Assembly: GCA_038321755.1 (NCBI GenBank)
Contig: JBBQFJ010000118.1
Span: forward strand, 1-10,712
DNA: 10,712 nucleotides
Source: JALHSW01 sp038321755
GTDB lineage: Bacteria > Actinomycetota > Acidimicrobiia > IMCC26256 > PALSA-555
Direction of reading: 5' to 3'
Part shown: positions 1 to 5,189 of the stretch, piece after piece
How the letters are laid out: every line of letters starts with the position of its first letter
Numbering within the stretch: position 1 is the first letter of the stretch
The notes under the pieces: generated by a model
What the model was told of the DNA's origin: nothing
The model's database searches: none
Seen by the model: the letters and a program-made list of their open reading frames with translations, nothing else
Program-made: the position numbers and the translations under genes

Positions 1-62
1 CACACCCAGTGGACACAGTGGACGGAATCCACGACCCAGTGGACGTGCTGGGAGTAGTGGAC
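1..62. repeat. Four AGTGGAC direct repeats next to the attachment site
   Basis: The heptamer AGTGGAC occurs at 8-14, 17-23, 38-44 and 56-62. The first and third copies extend to an identical 11-mer, ACCCAGTGGAC (4-14 and 34-44). A short inverted pair, GTGGA/TCCAC (18-22 and 28-32), is embedded. The cluster stops 13 bases before the tRNA-derived sequence. Tyrosine integrases commonly use short direct repeats flanking the core as arm-type sites, so these are probably integrase or excisionase binding sites. That role is inferred from position and repetition only. Confidence 0.6.
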
Positions 63-74
63 GGGTTTCGCAGT

Positions 75-116
75 CTTCCTAAACCGTGCGCGCAGGTTCG
101 AATCCTGCCGGGGGCG
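75..116 (+). other. 3' fragment of tRNA-Arg(CCU), probable integration scar (att site)
   Basis: The fragment contains an anticodon loop TTCCTAA (76-82, anticodon CCT at 78-80), a 3' anticodon strand ACCGT (83-87), a variable stretch (88-91), a perfect T arm (GCAGG 92-96, loop TTCGAAT, CCTGC 104-108), a 3' acceptor strand CGGGGGC (109-115) and one discriminator base. No CCA is encoded. The 5' half is missing: bases before 75 do not pair with the acceptor or anticodon strand and contain no D arm. Loss of everything 5' of the anticodon loop is what tyrosine-recombinase integration leaves at the distal end of an element, where the 3' half is duplicated. In that reading the element lies to the left and the intact tRNA at its far end. 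GGTTT (64-68) and AAACC (81-85) form an inverted pair that could be core-type half sites. A decayed tRNA pseudogene is the alternative. Confidence 0.8.
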
Positions 117-118
117 CT

Positions 119-378
119 TGCAGAAGTGCAGGTCAGATGCCTGCGACCTTCTTGCGTGACGCGCTTGCGGGTCAGGAATCCCCACTTCTATCCCTAGTTT
201 GACGAGCCGCTTCGTTTGAGCAGCTTCGTCAGCTCTGAAAGCTCCCCTCTCAGATGCTGGTGCTGATCATCTGAGGGAACAATGCACACCGACGGGCCGA
301 GAACCCACACGCGAAATTGGAAGCCCTGTAGTCGGCAGTCTGGACTCAACCGTATCGGGGCAACGTCGCGGCCCGTCT
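119..378. other. Gene-poor stretch with two hairpins
   Basis: I see no convincing gene between the tRNA fragment and the stop of the helical-protein gene. A nested hairpin follows the tRNA remnant at 120-155: GCAGG/CCTGC at 128-132 and 140-144, extended by an imperfect GCAGAAG/CTTCTTGC pairing. It could be the terminator of the original tRNA gene, although no clear T-run follows. A second hairpin is listed separately. The reading frame open on the plus strand from 282 runs into the antisense of the neighbouring gene and has no Shine-Dalgarno sequence. Confidence 0.5.
249..275. terminator. Hairpin downstream of the minus-strand operon, weak terminator candidate
   Basis: CTCAGATG (249-256) and CATCTGAG (268-275) are perfect 8-bp inverted repeats around an 11-base loop. 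They lie about 100 bases beyond the last stop codon of the minus-strand operon. There is no T-run on either strand, so it does not fit a standard intrinsic terminator. It could act as an RNA 3' stability element or a protein-binding dyad. Confidence 0.3.
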
Positions 379-1119
379 CTAGCCCTCCACCGGGACCCAG
401 ATCGCTACGGCGCGATAGTCGATGTGCGAGCAGTTACAGCTTCGGTGACCGAATTCAAGCGGAATCGGAGTCGCAAGTTGCTCGTCGGGTCGGGCCGTCG
501 TCGATTCGAGCCACGCGCGCTGCACGATGACATCCCCCCAGATCTCCCGCTGCGCGGTCAGGAGGTGGCTTGCGAGTGCTCGCTCGAGATGCTGCAGCAC
601 AGATGTGTGCACCGAGCGGAGAAACACGGTTCGTTCGACGTCGTCCATCGGCTCAGGCGCAAGCCGAGCGGTCGTGATCTGACCTTCATTCCAGGCCAAG
701 TACGGGGGAAGGTGCGGTTCGCCCGAGACCAGACCATCGAGGTGCCGAAATCGTCCGCCCATGGCGAAGTCAGTTGCGACGTCGGCGATCAGCTGCATCA
801 CGGGGTCATCGAACACCGACGGTTGTCTGCGAACGTGCGCCTGGCACTCGAGCTCACCGAGGAGGCGAACAAGGTCGTGGCCAATGGGTGTTGCGGACCG
901 AAATTCTCCTACGAGGATTCGTTCGTTCAGGATCCATGCTGCCTTGCCGAGCACCTCGATCCCGCGGCCGATCACCTGCAGCTCGGGCTCGTGGACTGGA
1001 TGCTGAACGTCCTGGATCGCGACGATCTCGACTGCTCTGTGCAGCGTGCGGGCCCCTTCGCTGATGGCTTGGCGAAGGGAATCGATTTGGCGTCGGTGTT
1101 CTGTGGGGCCTGCCGCCAC
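379..1119 (-). CDS. Uncharacterised helical protein, last gene of the conjugation operon (possibly HEPN-like)
   Basis: This 246-residue protein has no family I can name with certainty. The GTG at 1119-1117 is preferred because it follows a strong GAGGAAGG ribosome-binding sequence. A longer frame opens at 1242 but would overlap the JAB gene by 70 bases. The protein is mostly amphipathic helix. Three features in order recall HEPN domains: a helix with Glu55 and Lys59, a Gly-His-Asp-Leu segment (80-83) followed by a leucine-rich helix, and Arg180-x4-His185 inside a later helix. The residue after the arginine is alanine rather than the usual polar one, so this is a weak match. A CNC motif sits near the C-terminus, and the last residues are Pro-Val-Glu-Gly. 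It starts 53 bases after the JAB stop and is probably co-transcribed, so it may be the effector or the substrate of the system. A plus-strand frame opposite (424-1176) is rich in Cys, His and Arg and looks like a shadow. Confidence 0.65.
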   Translation of the reverse strand: MAAGPTEHRRQIDSLRQAISEGARTLHRAVEIVAIQDVQHPVHEPELQVIGRGIEVLGKAAWILNERILVGEFRSATPIGHDLVRLLGELECQAHVRRQPSVFDDPVMQLIADVATDFAMGGRFRHLDGLVSGEPHLPPYLAWNEGQITTARLAPEPMDDVERTVFLRSVHTSVLQHLERALASHLLTAQREIWGDVIVQRAWLESTTARPDEQLATPIPLEFGHRSCNCSHIDYRAVAIWVPVEG

Positions 1120-1172
1120 GTACCTTCCTCGTTCGTAGTCTCTCGGCTTGCGCTGCGGGGGCTCGCGCCGGG

Positions 1173-1661
1173 CTAGAACTCTCGTGCTTGAGTGTGGCGC
1201 AGGCGCGAGCCGTAGCCGCGTGCGCGGCGTTGCAGCCTCCACACGGTGAGGTCCCAGGGTGCGCGCGCGTGGGCCACGATCATCAAGGGCTCGGAGATCC
1301 TGGCGTCGGCGTGATCTCGGATGCGACGCAGCGTCCTGCGATCGATGCCGCTGAGGCGGTGACCGCCTCCGGGGTGGGAGTGCCAGTCCCCTAAGTAAGT
1401 GGTCTTACGATTCGAACTCCGGTAGATGCGGGCGATGGCGCGTTCCTGGAAGTCCAGATCTGGCGAGAACGACGTTCGCCGGTGCGTTGCGTTCGTTCCG
1501 GGTCCGATGAGGTCAGTAATCACGATGGTGTCGTGATCGTCGCTCGTGTAGCCCATCAGCACGCCGCCCGTCTCGACGTCGTCCGCTTTGGTTGCCTCGT
1601 TGCGAAGTCGGCGTGCTGAGTCGGCGCTGATCCAGACGGTCAGGCTGCGCATTGACCACAT
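1173..1661 (-). CDS. JAB/JAMM-family metallopeptidase (predicted deconjugating protease)
   Basis: This 162-residue protein is essentially a single JAB/MPN domain. Its zinc site is complete: Glu30 in ETGGVLMG, then His94-Ser-His96-Pro, then Ser104-x-x-Asp107, giving the canonical H-x-H-x7-S-x-x-D spacing. JAMM proteases cleave isopeptide or peptide bonds after ubiquitin-like modifiers. In type II CBASS the homologous Cap3 removes the cyclase from its targets. Here it would be predicted to mature or remove whatever the adjacent E1 and E2 conjugate. Two ATG codons (1661 and 1652) are possible starts. Both lie inside the 3' end of the E1 gene and neither has a clear ribosome-binding site, so translation is probably coupled to E1. 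The frame is open further upstream (to 1868), but that part is arginine-rich, out-of-frame E1 sequence. The cytoplasmic location is inferred from the lack of a signal peptide. Confidence 0.9.
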   Translation of the reverse strand: MWSMRSLTVWISADSARRLRNEATKADDVETGGVLMGYTSDDHDTIVITDLIGPGTNATHRRTSFSPDLDFQERAIARIYRSSNRKTTYLGDWHSHPGGGHRLSGIDRRTLRRIRDHADARISEPLMIVAHARAPWDLTVWRLQRRARGYGSRLRHTQAREF

Positions 1662-2563
1662 CTGGGGTGCGAGGTCAGAACGTGGGTGTCGATCTCGAAG
1701 TTCGGCTGGCCATGCCGGTCGCGGAGGTTGACGACGCCGACGTCCCAGGGCGAGTCGGGGTAACCGCCCTCGACGTTGCTGCAGAGTGTGGCAATTGCGA
1801 GTCGGACACCGAAGTGTGCGATGGTCGTGAGATCGAAGTTCGAGCCGGTGAACGTGGGGTCCGCACATCCTGCTGGTTGGATCTGACCGGCTGGGTCTTC
1901 GTTCGGTGGGGCGATCGTGCCGTCGGTGTAGTGGTGCTCAAGGCACACCCAGCAGCCGGGCCGATCTGGCAGGACCCGGGCGGCGACACCACCCCAGGCG
2001 CCAGCCGTCGCCCAGGTGTGCACGTAGGGGATCCCGGCGTCTCGCGCGAGGTCTGACAGGGCGTGCCAGACGCCGGGCTCGGCGGTGGCGTCGTAGATCA
2101 GGTCGACCTCGTCAAGCAGTTCACCGATCGTTTCGAGTTGCGATGGTCCTTCGGGGTCTCCTGGCAGGACGGCGCCGCCGATTCGTCCGATGCCAGCTCC
2201 GACCTTCGTGTATGGGTAGTTCGCGTCGATGAACCCGCCGATCGCCTTGACCTTGTGCATTCCGACGACCGGAATTCCGAGCGGCCAGCGCACGATGTTC
2301 CCGCTGTCGACCGTGTCGTGATCGACCAGTTGGAGACTGCCGACTCCGCTGCGCGCGAACTCGATGGCTGCCGGCGCACCCAAGGCACCGAGACCAAAGA
2401 CTGCGACCGTGCGTTCTGGAAGCGTTCGGAGTTCGGGGACCCGCGCGACGATGTCCGCGGACCCGGCGCGTGAAGCTCGTGCAAAGTATGTCTCCCGCTT
2501 TTCGGGCTGTACGACCCGGTTCGCGCGAGGCGGCTGCCCCCGGCGGTGCGGCTTGTTGCTCAT
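1640..2563 (-). CDS. ThiF/E1-like adenylyltransferase
   Basis: This 307-residue protein has the Rossmann-type adenylation domain of ThiF/MoeB/E1 enzymes. The nucleotide loop is GLGALG (57-62), followed by a beta strand ending in VDHD (80-83) and Asn89-x-x-Arg92, which contact ATP, then Lys104 and Lys106 and Asp158. A structural zinc site is formed by CWVC (204-207) and RCGQC at the C-terminus (Cys302, Cys305). Cys233 in GCADPTFTG is the best candidate for the thioester-forming cysteine. E1 enzymes adenylate the C-terminal glycine of a modifier and pass it to an E2. The ATG at 2563 overlaps the E2 stop as ATGA, and the gene ends inside the JAB gene. E2 plus E1 total about 595 residues in the order E2-extension-E1, close to the length and order of the fused Cap2 of type II CBASS, so this pair looks like a split version of that architecture. 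Confidence 0.9.
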   Translation of the reverse strand: MSNKPHRRGQPPRANRVVQPEKRETYFARASRAGSADIVARVPELRTLPERTVAVFGLGALGAPAAIEFARSGVGSLQLVDHDTVDSGNIVRWPLGIPVVGMHKVKAIGGFIDANYPYTKVGAGIGRIGGAVLPGDPEGPSQLETIGELLDEVDLIYDATAEPGVWHALSDLARDAGIPYVHTWATAGAWGGVAARVLPDRPGCWVCLEHHYTDGTIAPPNEDPAGQIQPAGCADPTFTGSNFDLTTIAHFGVRLAIATLCSNVEGGYPDSPWDVGVVNLRDRHGQPNFEIDTHVLTSHPRCGQCAA

Positions 2564-3426
2564 CGGGGCACCACCATTTGCTGCGTCACGACACGCACGA
2601 CGAAGAGCCAGGAGTAGCTCTGGGCGCGCCACTGCACTTCCTCGGGAAACACCGCGCCAACAACGTCGAACCTCGTGTCGTAGAGGTGCTCCCAGCTCGG
2701 TGCGCTGAGCGACGGATCCGCTTCGGCGAATGCTTCGATCGCGGCTTCGGGGTTGTTCTGTTCGGGAGGCGCGTCGAGGCGAACCCAGCGCCCCGCGCAT
2801 GGTGTCTCGAAGTGACGAGCGAGCCGTGGATCTGCTGCAGCGATCTCGTGCCCGTCGGCATCCTGGACACTGAGTACGGCACCTCGCAAGACGTGAGGTG
2901 CGATGGGTGTGGGAGGAACTCCGAGCATCAGAGACCCGCCCTCGTGGCCAGTGAGATCCCAGTGGCCGTCTACGAGGATGACGGCTGCCTCCTGGTAACT
3001 GAAGTAGTCGCTGAACGGTTCGCCTTGGCGTTCCTCGGCCTCAGCGGTGGCTGCCGATCCGGGGTCGGCGGCAGCATCAATCACTGTGTCGAGCCGATCC
3101 ACGATGAAGGACGCGAGCGTGTCGTCGACTTCCCAGTTTGCGGTTCCGCGGCCGATCATGCAGAGCGCTCGACTGAACGGGTTCTGATGCCGGCCAAGAT
3201 CCAGATCAGGAGCCTGGATTTCGAAGCGGAAGTACGGGAACAGGTCTGGGTACGACGCAACCAACCTGGTCGTCTCGCCGTTGACTGGGACTCGCAGATG
3301 GATGCGTAGAGTTCCGCGTCGCTCGGCGTCCTCGTCGACCTGGTAGTCGAGCCCAGCCGCGTCTAGCGCTGCCGTCTCGGCTTCCCGTAGACCTGGGAAG
3401 CGATCCCACCAGGGCGGAATGCTCAC
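2560..3426 (-). CDS. Prokaryotic E2-like ubiquitin-conjugating protein with C-terminal extension
   Basis: Residues about 35-110 of this 288-residue protein show an E2 (UBC) core: a strand with RIHLRVPVNG, a YPxxFP segment (59-64), then His80-Gln-Asn82-Pro and Cys89 in ALCMIG, followed by a tryptophan (98) and a terminal helix. The HQN...C arrangement corresponds to the HPN and catalytic cysteine of E2 enzymes, so Cys89 is the likely thioester carrier. Residues about 135-288 form a second region that I do not recognise. By position it matches the linker domain between E2 and E1 in Cap2. The GTG start at 3426 forms a GTGA overlap with the stop of the upstream peptide, like the ATGA junction with E1 at the other end. 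The frame continues upstream to a TTG at 3687, but that would translate the 9-bp repeat as Arg-Ala-Ser, include the predicted promoter and lack a ribosome-binding site. Confidence 0.87.
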   Translation of the reverse strand: MSIPPWWDRFPGLREAETAALDAAGLDYQVDEDAERRGTLRIHLRVPVNGETTRLVASYPDLFPYFRFEIQAPDLDLGRHQNPFSRALCMIGRGTANWEVDDTLASFIVDRLDTVIDAAADPGSAATAEAEERQGEPFSDYFSYQEAAVILVDGHWDLTGHEGGSLMLGVPPTPIAPHVLRGAVLSVQDADGHEIAAADPRLARHFETPCAGRWVRLDAPPEQNNPEAAIEAFAEADPSLSAPSWEHLYDTRFDVVGAVFPEEVQWRAQSYSWLFVVRVVTQQMVVPR

Positions 3427-3587
3427 CCGACTGGGCGAGGCCGCGGCGGGCGAGGCGGTCGTTCGGGACCCGGACGGTCCGGAGGCGGAGGTGGTGCATC
3501 CGGACGCTCGGGACGCTCGGGACGCTCGGGACGCTCGGGACGCTCGGGACGCTCGGGACGCTCGGGACGCTCGGGAGAGTTCGCCAT
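3423..3587 (-). CDS. 54-residue Pro-Glu-Arg repeat peptide with C-terminal Gly, first gene of the operon
   Basis: This short frame starts with ATG at 3587 after the best ribosome-binding site of the operon (AGAGGAG, 3592-3598, four bases before the ATG). It encodes Met-Ala-Asn-Ser, eight exact Pro-Glu-Arg triplets, a proline tract and an Arg/Pro-rich tail ending Pro-Val-Gly. It then stops in a GTGA overlap with the E2 start. There is no hydrophobic core, so it should be disordered or form an extended polyproline-type chain. It may be only a leader that couples translation to E2. It occupies the place where a ubiquitin-like protein is often encoded, and its terminal glycine is what an E1 would activate, so a role as an unstructured modifier, comparable in logic to Pup, is possible but unproven. 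The same DNA was considered as the N-terminus of E2 in another frame, and the ribosome-binding site argues against that. Confidence 0.65.
   Translation of the reverse strand: MANSPERPERPERPERPERPERPERPERPDAPPPPPDRPGPERPPRPPRPRPVG
3502..3575. repeat. 9-bp tandem repeat, about eight copies
   Basis: The unit GGACGCTCG is repeated perfectly about 8.2 times. Read on the minus strand it encodes Pro-Glu-Arg in the peptide gene. The unit length is a multiple of three, so copy-number change by strand slippage would lengthen or shorten the peptide without a frameshift. The copies are identical even at third codon positions, which indicates recent expansion rather than selection on protein sequence alone. 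Confidence 0.95.
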
Positions 3588-3610
3588 CGTGCTCCTCTGT
3601 CTTCTGTAGC

Positions 3611-3626
3611 CCCGCCTTTACGCGGG
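3611..3626 (-). promoter_or_regulatory. Hairpin in the predicted 5' leader of the conjugation operon
   Basis: CCCGC (3611-3615) and GCGGG (3622-3626) pair around a six-base loop. In the minus-strand transcript this hairpin sits between the predicted promoter and the ribosome-binding site at 3592-3598. It is too far from the site to mask it directly. It could affect leader stability or bind a regulator. Confidence 0.35.
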
Positions 3627-3642
3627 TACTTCCACTAGTGTC

Positions 3643-3671
3643 ATTCTCGCGCTTCGAACGTTTCGTGTAAA
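3643..3671 (-). promoter_or_regulatory. Predicted sigma70-type promoter of the conjugation operon with dyad in spacer
   Basis: On the minus strand TTTACA (3666-3671) and GAGAAT (3643-3648) are separated by exactly 17 bases, matching the consensus at 5 of 6 and 4 of 6 positions. Transcription would start near 3636, giving a leader of about 50 bases before the ATG at 3587. The spacer holds a dyad: CGAA-CGT-TTCG (3655-3665), nested within CGCTT/AAGCG (3650-3654 and 3670-3674). A repressor bound there would block the promoter. The toxin-antitoxin HTH protein encoded next door is one candidate, by position only. Confidence 0.4.
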
Positions 3672-3733
3672 GCGGATATTGCGACAATTGCGCCTAGGGC
3701 GGAACTCTGGGATGCTCGCCTTCGTTGTTCCTT

Positions 3734-3754
3734 CCTGGTAGCAAGTGATCCAGG
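3734..3754. promoter_or_regulatory. CCTGG/CCAGG dyad upstream of the antitoxin gene
   Basis: CCTGG (3734-3738) and CCAGG (3750-3754) form a 21-base inverted repeat, with another CCAGG at 3762-3766, about 20-50 bases before the antitoxin start. Antitoxins with DNA-binding domains usually repress their own operon from such dyads, so it is a candidate operator. I could not identify a clear -35/-10 pair for the toxin-antitoxin operon. Confidence 0.25.
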
Positions 3755-3786
3755 AGCAATCCCAGGCCCAGCGAGGATGATCCGTC

Positions 3787-4254
3787 ATGGCGCCAGCGAG
3801 TGTCCTCACAACCGAGCTCAAGGTTCCCGAGCTCTACGACTCCGACGAGGCCCACAAGGTCCTCGAGCAGCTCACCGAGTCGTTCGGCGCGGCTCCGCGC
3901 GGGCGCTCGCACATCTTGCGAGTCAGCATCGACAACGAAGCGGTCCAGGTGCCGGCATACCTCATGGACTTCTTCACCGGGGTCTTAGAGGAAGTCGCGC
4001 GCGGTAACGCGGTGACGGTCGGTGGCATAGACCCCGAACTCACAACACAACAGGCAGCAGACCTACTCAAGGTGTCGCGCCCCTACCTCGTGAAGTTGAT
4101 CGACACCGACCAACTACCGCACCGCCGCGTCGGGAACCGCCGCAAGGTGCTGCTTGCCGACATCCTCGACTACAAGCGAAACGACGACCTCTACCGTCGC
4201 CGAGTCCTCGATGAGCTCACCCGCGAAGCGGAAGATCTTCAGCTCGACTACTAG
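3787..4254 (+). CDS. HTH excisionase-type antitoxin
   Basis: This 155-residue protein has a C-terminal MerR/excisionase-type helix-turn-helix (about residues 86-130). It shows TTQQAADLLKVSRPYLVKLI, then a short wing with HRRVGNRRKVLLADILDYK, the form used in the helix_turn_helix_17/excisionase family. Such proteins are often paired with PIN-domain toxins in actinobacteria. The N-terminal ~75 residues are acidic and helical and may neutralise the toxin. The ATG is preceded by GAGG about 10 bases upstream. The PIN gene follows after 15 bases on the same strand. It likely binds the operator upstream of its own gene and holds the toxin inactive. An excisionase of a mobile element is a less likely alternative, since no integrase is adjacent. 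Confidence 0.82.
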   Translation: MAPASVLTTELKVPELYDSDEAHKVLEQLTESFGAAPRGRSHILRVSIDNEAVQVPAYLMDFFTGVLEEVARGNAVTVGGIDPELTTQQAADLLKVSRPYLVKLIDTDQLPHRRVGNRRKVLLADILDYKRNDDLYRRRVLDELTREAEDLQLDY

Positions 4255-4269
4255 CCGTAGTCACACACC

Positions 4270-4830
4270 ATGGGCGACGGCACGATCTACGACGCCTGCG
4301 CCCTCTACCCCGCGTCGCTCCGCGATCTGCTGCTCAGGCTCGCACTCGCTGGCCTCGTAACCCCTCGTTGGACCGAACAGATCCTCGACGAGATGACCGC
4401 CGCACTCCTTCGCAACCACGATCACCTCGACGCCGCGAACCTGCAACGAACCCGCGCCCTCATGTGCGACGCCATACCCGACTGCCTGGTCGAAGGCTTC
4501 GAGCACCGAATCCCCGAACTTGAACTCCCGGATCCGAACGACCGGCACGTACTGGCCGCGGCAATCCACGCAGAAGGAGCCCAAATCGTCACTGCCAATC
4601 TCGCGGACTTCCCGGCGTCCGCGCTCGAGCCACACGGAATAACCGCGGTTCACCCAGACGAATTCATCGAGGGACTGATCGACCAAGAACCCGACACTGT
4701 TCTGAGCGTCGTCGTTGAGCAGGCCGCGACGCTCGAGCAACCTCCCCAGTCAGTTGACGAGCTGCTGGAGCGCTTCCGCCGAAATGGCCTAACACGCTGC
4801 GCTGACAGGCTCCGAAACCTCCGGCCCTGA
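4270..4830 (+). CDS. PIN-domain toxin (VapC-like ribonuclease)
   Basis: This 186-residue protein begins with the PIN signature, an Asp8 after a short beta strand (GTIYDAC). Acidic Asp40/Glu41 follow in a helix, then Asp88 and Asp91 in DPNDRHVLAAAIH and Asn110/Asp113 in the strand-loop IVTANLADFP. These are the metal-binding positions of PIN ribonucleases, which cleave tRNA or other RNA and arrest translation. The protein is longer than classical VapC (about 130-140 residues), with a C-terminal helical tail of roughly 45 residues. No strong ribosome-binding site precedes the ATG, so toxin synthesis may depend on translation of the antitoxin just upstream, which would keep toxin below antitoxin. 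Confidence 0.85.
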   Translation: MGDGTIYDACALYPASLRDLLLRLALAGLVTPRWTEQILDEMTAALLRNHDHLDAANLQRTRALMCDAIPDCLVEGFEHRIPELELPDPNDRHVLAAAIHAEGAQIVTANLADFPASALEPHGITAVHPDEFIEGLIDQEPDTVLSVVVEQAATLEQPPQSVDELLERFRRNGLTRCADRLRNLRP

Positions 4831-4854
4831 GCCGCCCGAACCTGCCGCGCCGTC

Positions 4855-4870
4855 ACCTCTGGGTAGAGGT
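4855..4870 (+). terminator. Short hairpin after the toxin gene
   Basis: ACCTCT (4855-4860) and AGAGGT (4865-4870) are perfect inverted repeats around a GGGT loop, starting 25 bases beyond the PIN stop codon. No T-run follows, so this is only a candidate terminator of the toxin-antitoxin transcript. U-poor terminators are common in high-GC actinobacteria. Confidence 0.4.
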
Positions 4871-5131
4871 ACCGACGCGCCGACACGCGTCGCGGTGGCC
4901 GCGTTCACTCGCGCCCCCTTCCGCTTCGCCGCAAAGTTCGCGCCCGTCGAGTGCGCGTTCAAGGCGAACGTGCTTTGATGACGATGCTTTGGGGGAGTCG
5001 CACGCAAAGCCGTGCGACAAGGGCGAGAGGCACGAGGTCCAATGCGCGAGGTCTCGGTGTACACGGCCAGTTCGGTGCGTACACCGGCGCGCACCTCACT
5101 CGGGTTGCCCGATCCTTCGGCATCTTGGATC

Positions 5132-5189
5132 GTGTGACTGGTCCTTGACGGCGCGGCCACTCGCTGACGGTTGACATGACCAGTCGCAC
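5132..5189. repeat. 12-bp inverted repeat pair in the spacer
   Basis: The 12-mer at 5132-5143 (GTGTGACTGGTC) and the one at 5178-5189 (GACCAGTCGCAC) are reverse complements at 11 of 12 positions, with 34 bases between them. The pair lies 31 bases downstream of the GNAT stop. It may terminate the long minus-strand operon, bind a regulator, or mark an insertion boundary. The spacing is long for an intrinsic terminator. Confidence 0.6.

Noticed and set aside
43..116. Complete tRNA gene
   Set aside because: The bases where the 5' acceptor strand, D arm and 5' anticodon strand should be do not pair with the 3' half.
424..1176. Plus-strand frame of 250 codons opposite the helical-protein gene
   Set aside because: Rich in Cys, His and Arg, with no recognisable motif and no ribosome-binding site. 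The minus-strand frame has helical periodicity, operon context and a strong ribosome-binding site.
2564..2800. Longer E1 N-terminus starting at 2800
   Set aside because: This part is arginine-rich sequence antisense to nothing but overlapping E2 in another frame. The ATG at 2563 makes an ATGA overlap and precedes the conserved fold.
3502..3575. Tandem repeats as a CRISPR array
   Set aside because: The unit is 9 bp with no spacers, so it is a simple minisatellite.
3419..3670. Plus-strand frame encoding Asp-Ala-Arg repeats
   Set aside because: It is the antisense reading of the 9-bp repeat, overlaps the operon promoter and has no ribosome-binding site.
3427..3687. N-terminal extension of E2 from a TTG at 3687, giving Arg-Ala-Ser repeats
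   Set aside because: No ribosome-binding site at the TTG, and it would start within the predicted promoter. The GTG at 3426 forms a GTGA overlap matching the next junction, and a better-supported short gene uses another frame here.
4789..5160. Minus-strand frame of 123 codons in the spacer
   Set aside because: Low-complexity Ala/Arg/Ser/Thr sequence, no ribosome-binding site, and it overlaps the end of the PIN toxin gene.
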